This document shows, one piece after another, positions 44,852-53,084 of a stretch of 64,000 bases of DNA. A model generated the notes under the pieces. It had not been told where the DNA came from. It ran no database searches and saw nothing but the letters and a program-made list of their open reading frames with translations. The stretch covers positions 434,001-498,000 of the forward strand of contig NZ_JAIVKK010000004.1 in assembly GCF_020524005.1 (NCBI RefSeq). The letters run 5' to 3'. Each line of letters starts with the position of its first letter. Within the stretch, counting starts at the first letter, position 1. The stretch comes from Microbulbifer aggregans (lineage in GTDB: Bacteria; Pseudomonadota; Gammaproteobacteria; Pseudomonadales; Cellvibrionaceae). Both the position numbers and the translations under genes were made by a program.

Positions 44852-45943
44852 ATGGGTACTTCGGTTTTTAACTGGCTCTCTGAAAAGCTCGCCTCGCAGC
44901 GCTACCAATACTGGGCGCTGCAGTACAGCGGCTGGGGTGGCTACACCCTGCTGACGTTCATTGGCGGCTTCTTCTGGGTCGAGAACCACTGGCTGTACAC
45001 CGGTTATATCGCGGTGGCTACGGCATCTGGCATTGCCATATCCGAGGTCATGCGCCGGGGATTTCAGAGACTCTGGGACAGGCCGGCCGCCTCTCGTTTG
45101 GTGGGCTCCCTGTTTGTAGTGATTCTGGCTGCGGCCGTGTGGGCGGCGATCAAGTTCGGCGGCTCGCTGTGGTTGTATGGCAGGGAAAGTGATGAACACC
45201 CGGTGGTCCTGGCGGTGTACTGGTTCTCCTATTCGTTCCTGATCTACATGACCTGGGCGGCGCTTTACTACGGGATCAAGTATTACCAGGCGTCCCAGCT
45301 GGAGCAGGAAAAGGCCCTGAAGGCGGAGTCGATTGCCCACCAGTCGCAGCTGAAGATGCTGCGCTACCAGCTGAATCCCCATTTCCTGTTCAATACCCTG
45401 AATGCGATTTCGACGCTGGTTCTGGATCAGGATGGCAAAACCGCCAATACCATGGTGACCCGCCTGTCACAGTTCCTGCGTCATTCGCTGGATAACGATC
45501 CGATGCAGAAAGTCACCCTGGCCAAGGAAGTCGAGGCGTTGGAGCTGTACCTGGACATCGAAAAAGTGCGCTTTGTGGACCGTCTGCAGGTCAATGTGGA
45601 CCTGGAAGGGGATGCGCCAAAAGGGCTGGTTCCAAGCTTGCTACTGCAACCTTTGGTGGAAAATGCGATCAAATACGGCATCTCCCAGCGCGAATGGGGT
45701 GGCGAGATCAACATCCGCGCGCGGGTGTTTGCCGGCGAGCTGCTGATTGAAGTCAGCGACAATGGCCCAGGTGTACCCCCGGAGGCGCTGGCGGGGCTGG
45801 GCAGTGGCAGCGGCGTGGGTATCCGCAATACCTGTGAGCGCCTGCGTGCCCTGTACGGCGAAGAACAGAAAACCCGTTTCTGCAACCTGCCCGGTGGCGG
45901 GCTGGCAGTTAATCTGAGGATTCCATTCGAGCAGGATGCCTGA
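44852..45943 (+). CDS. LytS/AlgZ-type sensor histidine kinase
   Basis: The 363-residue product has about four N-terminal membrane segments (to residue about 140), a short coiled coil and the His_kinase domain with phospho-acceptor His177 in LRYQLNPHFLFNTLNAIS. The ATP site includes LLLQPLVENAIKYGI and SDNGPGVPPE. GGAG precedes the ATG by five bases. It forms a pair with the LytTR response regulator 46 bases downstream. The signal is unknown. In pseudomonads such pairs (AlgZ/AlgR) control exopolysaccharide and pili. Confidence 0.93.
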   Translation: MGTSVFNWLSEKLASQRYQYWALQYSGWGGYTLLTFIGGFFWVENHWLYTGYIAVATASGIAISEVMRRGFQRLWDRPAASRLVGSLFVVILAAAVWAAIKFGGSLWLYGRESDEHPVVLAVYWFSYSFLIYMTWAALYYGIKYYQASQLEQEKALKAESIAHQSQLKMLRYQLNPHFLFNTLNAISTLVLDQDGKTANTMVTRLSQFLRHSLDNDPMQKVTLAKEVEALELYLDIEKVRFVDRLQVNVDLEGDAPKGLVPSLLLQPLVENAIKYGISQREWGGEINIRARVFAGELLIEVSDNGPGVPPEALAGLGSGSGVGIRNTCERLRALYGEEQKTRFCNLPGGGLAVNLRIPFEQDA

Positions 45944-45989
45944 GTGAGTATGTACTTGTAGTTCGAAATCAATAAGCGGTGAACACACC

Positions 45990-46808
45990 ATGACCGGTAG
46001 CAGTGACATTCTCAAGACCATCATCGTTGATGATGAACCCCTGGCCCGCCGTGGTCTGCGTCTGCGTCTCGAGCACCTCGGGGACGTTGAGGTAATCGCC
46101 GAGTGCAGTAATGGCCGCGAGGCGCTGGAGCAGATCGTTGCTCTGCGCCCGGACGTCGTGTTTCTCGATATCCAGATGCCCGGCGTCAGTGGCTTGGATC
46201 TGGTACAACTGCTGCCGCGGGAAGACCTGCCGCAAATCGTGTTTGTCACGGCCTATGATCAATACGCCGTGGAGGCGTTTGAGGTCAATGCGGTGGACTA
46301 TGTACTGAAGCCTATTGAGGAAGACCGCCTCAGCCGTGCCCTGGATAAAGTGCGGATTAAACTCGGTAGTGAAAACCTGGCCGCCCAGCGCGAGCAATTG
46401 CTGGAAGCGGTAGCAGACCTGACCCAGGAATCACCACAAGTGTTGGAAGAAAGACTGGCCGCGGGCGAGCTGGGTGGCAGCCGCTATCCGGAAAAAATCG
46501 CGATCAAGGATTCCGGAAAAATAACGCTGGTACCGTCGCGGGAGATTGACTGGATCGACGCCGCCGGCGATTACATGTGCGTGCACGCCAAGGGCGAAAC
46601 CCATGTGATGCGCATTACCATGAAGGAGCTGGAACAACAGCTGGACCCGAAAATTTTCCAGCGCATTCACCGGTCAACCATCGTCAACCTGCAGCGGGTT
46701 CAGGAAATCTGCGCGCATATCAATGGCGAATACCACCTGGTGCTGAGTAACGGTGAGCGTCTGAAAATGAGCCGCAGCTACAAGAACAAGGTTCAGCACT
46801 TCGTCTAA
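45990..46808 (+). CDS. LytTR-family response regulator (AlgR-like)
   Basis: The 272-residue protein has a receiver domain (TIIVDDEPLARRGLRLRLEHL, Asp60 in DVVFLDIQMPGVSGLDL, Lys in DYVLKPIEEDR) and a C-terminal LytTR DNA-binding domain (IDAAGDYMCVHAKGETHVMRITMKEL, FQRIHRSTIVNLQRV). It is the partner of the upstream kinase. In the usual layout of this family it binds direct repeats as a dimer. Targets cannot be told. It converges with the VWA gene. Confidence 0.93.
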   Translation: MTGSSDILKTIIVDDEPLARRGLRLRLEHLGDVEVIAECSNGREALEQIVALRPDVVFLDIQMPGVSGLDLVQLLPREDLPQIVFVTAYDQYAVEAFEVNAVDYVLKPIEEDRLSRALDKVRIKLGSENLAAQREQLLEAVADLTQESPQVLEERLAAGELGGSRYPEKIAIKDSGKITLVPSREIDWIDAAGDYMCVHAKGETHVMRITMKELEQQLDPKIFQRIHRSTIVNLQRVQEICAHINGEYHLVLSNGERLKMSRSYKNKVQHFV

Positions 46809-46822
46809 GGACGGGCACAATG

Positions 46823-46855
46823 GCGCTCCTGGCCTGTGGTGGCCATGTGGAGCGC
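46823..46855. terminator. Hairpin between the convergent LytTR and VWA genes
   Basis: GCGCTCC pairs with GGAGCGC and, inside, GGCC with GGCC. It spans nearly the whole 47-base gap and may serve both strands, though no U-run follows. Confidence 0.5.
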
Positions 46856-48076
46856 TTACTCTTCTCCCCGCACGCACTTGATGTCCATTTCCGCCGCCCA
46901 TTGCAAAACATCTTCGCGCTTTAACGCGGTCGCCATCAGATCCGGGAACTGATCCGGAGTGCAGGCGAAAACCGGGCTGCCGAGGGTGGCAAATTCTGCG
47001 GCCAATGCGGCGTCATAAGATGGGCGTCCCTCGTCGCTGAGCGCCAGCAGGGTAATGACGTTCACGCCCTGCTGAACGAGATTGGAAACCCGCTGTTTCA
47101 ACTCTTCGGCGTTGCCGCCCTCATACAGATCGGTAATCAGGACCAGGTGCGTTTTGCCCGGACGTTCGATCTTGCTCTCACAATAAGCGACGGCCTGATT
47201 GATATCGGTGCCCCCGCCCAGCTGTACCCCAAACAACACACTCACCGGATCCTGTAAGTCTTCAGTCAGGTCGACAATCGCGGTATCGAAGCACACGAGC
47301 TTGGTGGTCACTGCGGGGATGGAGGCCATTACCGCGGCAAAGATCGAGCTGTACACCACCGACGTGGCCATAGAACCCGACTGGTCCACGCACAGTATTA
47401 CCTCATCAAGGTCCGTGATGCGCCGCTGCTGGCGCATAAAGCCGATCAGTTTTTCCGGAATCACCGTCTGGTATTCCGCCTGGTAGTGGCGCAGGTTGGC
47501 GCCAATAGTGCGCGGCCAGTCGATGTCGGCAAAGCGCGGACGGAAAGTGCGGCGGGATTTGTTCAGTGCGCCGCGGATGGATTCGGAGGTTTTCTTTTCC
47601 AGCCGCGCCATTAATTCATCCACCACCCGGGCAATGACTTCGCGGGCGGTTTCCAGGGTTTTTTCCGGCATCACATGGCGCAGGCTGATCAGGTCGGCCA
47701 CCAGGTGAATGTCGGCTTCAATTGCGGCGAGAAACTCGGGCTCCATCAGCATTTGTTTCAAACCGAGGCGCTCGAACGCATCGCGCTGAACGACTTGTAC
47801 TACGGAACTGGGGAAAAATTCGCGGATATCTCCAAGCCAGCGCGATACTTTTGGTGCTGAGCGGGACAGGCTGCCGCGGCCCTTTTTATTATCGGGCTCC
47901 GCGCCGCCGTAGAGTACATTGAGTGCGGACATCAGGCGCTGGTCGTCTGCGGAGAGGGCCCCGCTGGATTCATTTTCGCTCCCCAATATCAGTTGCCAGC
48001 GCCGTTCGAGTTCCCGCTTTTTATCCGCCGGTTCGGTCGAGGTTTCACCGGCAACCGCTTCGTTCACTTGTACCAC
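46856..48076 (-). CDS. VWA-domain protein of the SWIM/MoxR/DUF5682 cassette
   Basis: The 406-residue product starts at GTG 48074-48076, which has AAGGAG seven bases upstream, inside the last codons of the DUF5682 gene (13-base overlap). The C-terminal half is a von Willebrand A domain with the metal site DQSGSMATS (Asp231), a GGTDINQAV loop and ITDLYEGGNAEEL. The N-terminal half is helical with a conserved-looking LNVLYGG and basic NKSRRTFRPRFADIDWPRT stretch. Partners of MoxR ATPases usually carry such VWA domains. It is the last of five genes. E. coli YehP is the likely relative, from memory. Its client is unknown. Confidence 0.9.
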   Translation of the reverse strand: MVQVNEAVAGETSTEPADKKRELERRWQLILGSENESSGALSADDQRLMSALNVLYGGAEPDNKKGRGSLSRSAPKVSRWLGDIREFFPSSVVQVVQRDAFERLGLKQMLMEPEFLAAIEADIHLVADLISLRHVMPEKTLETAREVIARVVDELMARLEKKTSESIRGALNKSRRTFRPRFADIDWPRTIGANLRHYQAEYQTVIPEKLIGFMRQQRRITDLDEVILCVDQSGSMATSVVYSSIFAAVMASIPAVTTKLVCFDTAIVDLTEDLQDPVSVLFGVQLGGGTDINQAVAYCESKIERPGKTHLVLITDLYEGGNAEELKQRVSNLVQQGVNVITLLALSDEGRPSYDAALAAEFATLGSPVFACTPDQFPDLMATALKREDVLQWAAEMDIKCVRGEE

Positions 48077-50454
48077 GGTGATTCTCCTTGTAGCAGTTTG
48101 CCGAGAAGCGATTGTTGCTGATCCCACAGGGCGGCATTTTCATGCAGCAGTTCGCAGGCGTGGCTCTGAGTCTGCTGCCCCTGCAAAACCGTGTCCATCA
48201 GGCGTCGGCGTTCCATGCTGTCCAGATCCGCGAACAGGCGTCTGAACAGAGGCAGGTATTGCACAAAATCTTCACCGCTCAGGGTGCCTAGCCAGGACTG
48301 AATCGCGTCCAGCAGCATTTCGTCGTAAAGCAGTTGCTGGGTGGCGCCGGAAAAAAATCCGTCAAAAAAGCGCGCGGCATCTGCGGTCGCAATGGCCGGT
48401 GACAGAGTGCGCTGGAACAGTACCTGTAGTTCTTCGCTGCTCAGATGGTCCGCGTGGTACAGCAGGCGTGCGCAGAGGCCCGCGAGAAGAGGGCTGGACT
48501 GGTGTTCCTGGGCAACTGTGCGCAGTGCCTGCTGCCAATGTGCGAGCAGATCGGAATCCAGCGGCATCAGCGGCAGGGCCTGGTGGGTCTCCTGTAGGCA
48601 GCGGTGGAGACTCTGTGCTTCTTCGTCGTCGAGATTACGGCAGGCATAGGGCAGCGCTACGGTGGCCTGTGCCAGCAGACGCTGGATCAACTCGCCGATA
48701 TGGCTGAGGGAAATATCCCGCGCGGTACCGTAGCGGTTGATATTGATCAGCGCGGGAATACCGGTGAGCAGGGCGTAGGTATCACTGGTGTGGGAAGCGC
48801 GCTCGCTGAGACGAGCGAGCCCGGCTTCAGCGGCCGCAGGTAATTGCGCCTCGAGGCACAACTGGATCCATTCCGCCAATTTGTATAGTTGGAGTTCATT
48901 GGCGGTGGCCTCTGCGGCTTTGTTGGCAGCGGCACTCTCGATGGTGGATCCGTAAACGAGATTCTCCACCAGCTGTACAGCGTACGCAGGTTCCCACTGC
49001 AGCCGCCAGTGCTCGCGAAAGGTGCCGCGGCTGTTGCCACTGCCGGCCGCTTTTCCCCACGGCACTCCGAGAATGTTCAGCCTGTGCAGCAGCGTCGAGC
49101 GCGCGAGACCTGAATCGCTGCGCAGATCCAGTGCCAGCTCCTTCTGCAGCGCCTCCGGTTTCAGTTTGCATTTGCGCTGCTGTATTTGCAGGTCTTCCAG
49201 CAGCGGTGCGAGTGGCGCTTCCGCGGGAATACTTCCCACGTCGGATCCGAGCAGCAGGGTGTTTTCCAGCTGGTGCCAGCGGATCGGGTCGCCGTCGCAT
49301 AAACACGCGATAACGGCATCGCGCACTTCCTCGATACCTGCGGCAGGCCGCTCGCGTACTACCGCGAGGCTTTGGCACAGGCGTGCGGCCTCAATGACCG
49401 AGGCGGTGGAAACCGTGTGGCCGTTGTCGCGCAGGGCGCGGGCGGTCTGGGTCAGCCAGTGCTCCAGCCAGTCCGGCTGGTTGCGGTTTTGCCACAGGTG
49501 CTGGTACCACATGGGGGCCTGCACACCGGCGCCGTATCCGGAGCGACTGGCGAGCTTGGCGGTGGCCCAGGGAATCCACGCCTGGCGTATCTTGCTCGCC
49601 GGCAATTTGCGCGGCAGCGACTTGAGGGTGTCACGATCGCTCTTGGCGGTCACCGGTTGCTGCAACGCCGGCACGTGCCAGGCACCGCAGATTACCGCCA
49701 CCGGGCCGTCAACCTGCTTGGCAATACGGTCGATTTCGCGGCGCATATACGCTTCACGTTGGGCTTCCAGCACCAGTTCACGGCATACGGTTGGAGTGAC
49801 CGGTGTATCTTCCAGGCCCTCCCGCAGTGCGGCCATGGCCTCTGCAACCTGCGCAAACAGTGCCGTATCGCTATCGCTGTTTTGTTCGATCAGGTCGTTC
49901 CACCAGGACTCGCCATCTTCGTAACCGGCGAGGGTCGCCAGACAGCCAATGGGGTCCGTGCGCAGGTGCTGGAAGGCCAACACTGACGCGGGCTCTTCAT
50001 TCGCAACATTGCTCTCCGCTTCAGCCTCCTTCTCCTCTGTCTTTTGACCGGGTTCCGCACTTTGCTCACTGTCGCTGCCAGGATCCAGGGATGTTTCCCC
50101 AGAATCAGATTCCTGTTCAGCCAGAGACAGCGCCAACTGTACGGCGACTGGTAAATCAATCAGGGATACCGGAACACCGGATTCGTGTGCCCAGTGCACC
50201 GCCTGGTACTCCGGTGAGTACTCGGCAAAAGGAAAATACACGCTGCACTCGGGATGTTCGCTGGCGAATGCCATCAGCGCAACGGGAGGGCGCATGTCCT
50301 GATGACACAGCAGCGCGAGCAAATCGCTGCAATCCGCCGGCCCTTCGATCAGTACGGCAGTCGGGCGCAGGTGATCGAGCGCCGAGCGCAATCGCGCGGC
50401 AGAGCCGGGGCCGTGGTGGCGGATGCCGAAATAGTGGATTTCACTGGCGGGCAT
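48064..50454 (-). CDS. DUF5682-family protein
   Basis: This 796-residue protein opens with YFGIRHHGPGSAARL and LIEGPAD (Glu37), and around residue 255 has VAVICGAWHVPAL (His260). These spaced His/Glu motifs recall the EreA/ChaN/TraB-like hydrolase superfamily, an inference not yet tested. A Glu/Ser-rich low-complexity loop sits near residues 110-145. The C-terminal 450 residues are helical. It lies between the MoxR ATPase (9-base gap) and VWA genes. E. coli YehM is, from memory, the same family. No activity is known to me. Confidence 0.85.
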   Translation of the reverse strand: MPASEIHYFGIRHHGPGSAARLRSALDHLRPTAVLIEGPADCSDLLALLCHQDMRPPVALMAFASEHPECSVYFPFAEYSPEYQAVHWAHESGVPVSLIDLPVAVQLALSLAEQESDSGETSLDPGSDSEQSAEPGQKTEEKEAEAESNVANEEPASVLAFQHLRTDPIGCLATLAGYEDGESWWNDLIEQNSDSDTALFAQVAEAMAALREGLEDTPVTPTVCRELVLEAQREAYMRREIDRIAKQVDGPVAVICGAWHVPALQQPVTAKSDRDTLKSLPRKLPASKIRQAWIPWATAKLASRSGYGAGVQAPMWYQHLWQNRNQPDWLEHWLTQTARALRDNGHTVSTASVIEAARLCQSLAVVRERPAAGIEEVRDAVIACLCDGDPIRWHQLENTLLLGSDVGSIPAEAPLAPLLEDLQIQQRKCKLKPEALQKELALDLRSDSGLARSTLLHRLNILGVPWGKAAGSGNSRGTFREHWRLQWEPAYAVQLVENLVYGSTIESAAANKAAEATANELQLYKLAEWIQLCLEAQLPAAAEAGLARLSERASHTSDTYALLTGIPALININRYGTARDISLSHIGELIQRLLAQATVALPYACRNLDDEEAQSLHRCLQETHQALPLMPLDSDLLAHWQQALRTVAQEHQSSPLLAGLCARLLYHADHLSSEELQVLFQRTLSPAIATADAARFFDGFFSGATQQLLYDEMLLDAIQSWLGTLSGEDFVQYLPLFRRLFADLDSMERRRLMDTVLQGQQTQSHACELLHENAALWDQQQSLLGKLLQGESPWYK

Positions 50455-50463
50455 GGGATTGCC

Positions 50464-51543
50464 TTAAAGCACTTCGTTGATCGCGTGGTAATAACTGGCG
50501 TAGTCGCGTCGCTTGCGCAGCACGGTTTCCAGATACTCTTCCAGTACGGCTTTGTCCTGTACCGGGTCTTTTACGATGGCGCCCACCAGGTTGGTGGAAA
50601 TGTCCTCGGCTTTCAGCGCACCGCCGCCAAACCAGTTGGCCTGGCTGAGGCCTCCGACCATGACTGCGATCGCCTCGGCAGTGGATAGATTGCCGCTGGG
50701 TGTCTTCAGGGTAATCTTGCCATCCAGGGTTTCACCGCCGCGCAACTCGCGGAACATGGTGACGACTTTTTCAATTTCTTCGGCGGCGTTTTTCGGTACC
50801 GGCAGGGACAGCGAAGAACCCATCTCCTCGACCCGCCGCGATACGATGCCGATTTCTTCTTTCATGTCATCCGGAAGGGGCAGTACAACCACGTTAAAGC
50901 GCCGCTTCAGCGCAGAGGACAGTTCATTGACGCCCTTGTCGCGGTTGTTTGCGGTGGCGATCACATTGAACCCGCGCTGGGCATAAACCGCATCGTTGAG
51001 TTCGGGTATTGGCAGCATTTTTTCTGACAGTACGGTAATCAGCGTGTCCTGCACATCGGAGCCCATACGCGTCAGTTCTTCCAGCCGGCACAGCGAGCCT
51101 GCTTCCATGGCGCGATACAGGGGCGTCGGCACCAGTGCGTCGCGGCTCGGACCGTTGGCCAGCAACTGTGCGTAATTCCAGCCGTAGCGGATCTGGTTTT
51201 CGTCGGTGCCGGCGGTGCACTGGATAACCTGAGTGGAGTTACCGCAGATCGCGGCAGCGAGGTGTTCCGATAGCCAGGACTTTGCGGTGCCCGGAACGCC
51301 CAACAGCAACAGCGCACGGTCGGTGGCCAGGGTGGCAACGGCAGTTTCCACCAGGCGCCGATTGCCAATGTACTTGGCGCTAATGGCGGTACCGTCAGGC
51401 GCCTTGCCGCCGAGGATATAGGTCACCACCGCCTGCGGAGACAGTTGCCAGTTTTCCGGTTTGTTGCCACTGTCCTGTGCTTTCAGTGCATCCAGTTCGG
51501 CCTGATAAGTGATTTCAGCGGGCTGACGCAGAATAGTGCTCAT
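50464..51543 (-). CDS. MoxR-type AAA+ ATPase
   Basis: The 359-residue ATPase has Walker A GVPGTAKSW (Lys88), Walker B CRLEELTRM, sensor 1 VIATANNRDKGVNEL and arginine-finger ALKRRFN. These mark the MoxR/RavA branch, whose members act as chaperones that load cofactors or switch partners together with VWA proteins. The start overlaps the stop of the DUF5691 gene by four bases (ATGA). E. coli YehL is the likely relative. Confidence 0.93.
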   Translation of the reverse strand: MSTILRQPAEITYQAELDALKAQDSGNKPENWQLSPQAVVTYILGGKAPDGTAISAKYIGNRRLVETAVATLATDRALLLLGVPGTAKSWLSEHLAAAICGNSTQVIQCTAGTDENQIRYGWNYAQLLANGPSRDALVPTPLYRAMEAGSLCRLEELTRMGSDVQDTLITVLSEKMLPIPELNDAVYAQRGFNVIATANNRDKGVNELSSALKRRFNVVVLPLPDDMKEEIGIVSRRVEEMGSSLSLPVPKNAAEEIEKVVTMFRELRGGETLDGKITLKTPSGNLSTAEAIAVMVGGLSQANWFGGGALKAEDISTNLVGAIVKDPVQDKAVLEEYLETVLRKRRDYASYYHAINEVL

Positions 51544-53084
51544 GGGGTTTCCTGAATGTTTTGGGTTGAGCGTTGACCGGAACTTTCCCCGGTTAGCTGG
51601 GAGTTGAACTTGAGCAGCTCCAGTGCGGGATCCACCCGGAGCACACCGATCTGAATTAAATGTTCGAGAGCCAGCTCGGCATCCGCTGCACTGACTAATA
51701 ATGCCAGTGCGTTGAGCTGTTCCTGTAAGTCAGGGTGCTGCAGGTAGCCGTCATTGCCGGCCGATTTTTTAACTTCTGCCAGGAAGTCCTTGCCGGCGCG
51801 GCTGGCTTTCAGTTGCTGCCAGCCCAGCTCGATATCGACATCGTCCAGGAATCTCTGCCACTCACTGATATCCATGCCCTTTTTGCTTTGCAGCCGCTCA
51901 AAGGTGTCGCGTTTCTGTTGCGGGTCCAGGCGTGGGGCTATTGTCTGGAGTAAATGGTCCAACTGGTCGCTGTCGTGTTCTTCCAGCAGGTTCTCGAACA
52001 GACTGGCAATCTCGGCACTGCCGGCAGAGCGGATGGCACAAAGTACAAACCCATGGTTTTCCGGTCGGGCATTGCTATTGAAACGCCAGCCGGTGGCAAG
52101 AATTTGCGTGGAAATACCGAGCGCAGCAGCAAACTGCTGGAAGGTTACCGAGGCCAATTGTTCCAGGCGCAGCTGGGTTTGTTTGCCGCGTTTTATTTTT
52201 TGCGGCTCGACAACTATCCGCCGCTGCAATAGCCCGGATTTTTTGACCTGAAAGCCCTCGCTCAGGCGATCGTGCTCCTGGTCATCCGTCCCGGTATTTT
52301 TTGCACTCTCGTCATCCAGCGCGTTCAGCTGTGACAGTAATTGGGCACACAGGATTCGCACCTTCTGCGAGCGGTCGGTGGTCAGGCCGCGCAGGAAATT
52401 AATGTCGTCTTCCACAAGCTGGACCTGAAGCAGCTCCAGAAGCGCGACGCGCCGCTCGGCTGATTCGCGGCCGATACAGGCCTCCAGCAGCGTTCTGGCC
52501 CGCGAGGGATCGGTGCGGCGCATATCGGCAATCAGGGCCTTGCGTTCACCGGGCATATAGTCGTCCCAGTTATCTTCGCCAAGCGCGATTACAGCGTTTG
52601 CTGCCGAGTGTTGCTGGTGTATCCATTGCAGCCATGGACGATATACCGGCGGCAGCCGGTTTTCGTTGGCCCCGGGATCGGGCATCCAGTCTGCGGGGTG
52701 GGCGCTGACCCCGCGTCTGGCCATCAGCCGCAGGGTCGCCGGGAAAAAGGCTTCCCCCCGTGCAAGCTGAGCAGCCAGCCGCCGGAATGCCGCGCGTCGC
52801 GTGCCGCTGAGTGGTGGCAGGTCGAGAGAGGGAATTGGCGGGTGCGCAGTGAGTGCGGGTGCTTTCTGTCGATACATCAGCAATTGGTATTGGCTGGTCA
52901 ACGCCAGCGCGGCGAGGCGTTGCTGTGCCATTCCGTCGGGTGCGTCGGCATCCACTTGCAAAAGCGCCTGCCAGGATTCGGGAAGGCGCTGCGTGTCTAT
53001 GGCTGATTCATCGCCGATACTCCAGCGTTTACGCTGCTGCTCAATCAGGGACTGGATCTGCTCGTGTTGATCGCGGTTCAGCAT
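51540..53084 (-). CDS. DUF5691-family protein
   Basis: The 514-residue product is almost entirely alpha-helical with Leu/Arg/Gln-rich repeats. The stretch around residues 190-250 (LLEACIGRESAERRVALLEL and RVRILCAQLL-like segments) looks like HEAT-type repeats, pointing to a protein-binding scaffold. I recall DUF5691 proteins accompanying SWIM/DUF5682/MoxR/VWA genes. It overlaps the SWIM gene by seven bases and the ATPase by four, so it is made in step with them. No catalytic motif is seen. Confidence 0.78.
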   Translation of the reverse strand: MLNRDQHEQIQSLIEQQRKRWSIGDESAIDTQRLPESWQALLQVDADAPDGMAQQRLAALALTSQYQLLMYRQKAPALTAHPPIPSLDLPPLSGTRRAAFRRLAAQLARGEAFFPATLRLMARRGVSAHPADWMPDPGANENRLPPVYRPWLQWIHQQHSAANAVIALGEDNWDDYMPGERKALIADMRRTDPSRARTLLEACIGRESAERRVALLELLQVQLVEDDINFLRGLTTDRSQKVRILCAQLLSQLNALDDESAKNTGTDDQEHDRLSEGFQVKKSGLLQRRIVVEPQKIKRGKQTQLRLEQLASVTFQQFAAALGISTQILATGWRFNSNARPENHGFVLCAIRSAGSAEIASLFENLLEEHDSDQLDHLLQTIAPRLDPQQKRDTFERLQSKKGMDISEWQRFLDDVDIELGWQQLKASRAGKDFLAEVKKSAGNDGYLQHPDLQEQLNALALLVSAADAELALEHLIQIGVLRVDPALELLKFNSQLTGESSGQRSTQNIQETP

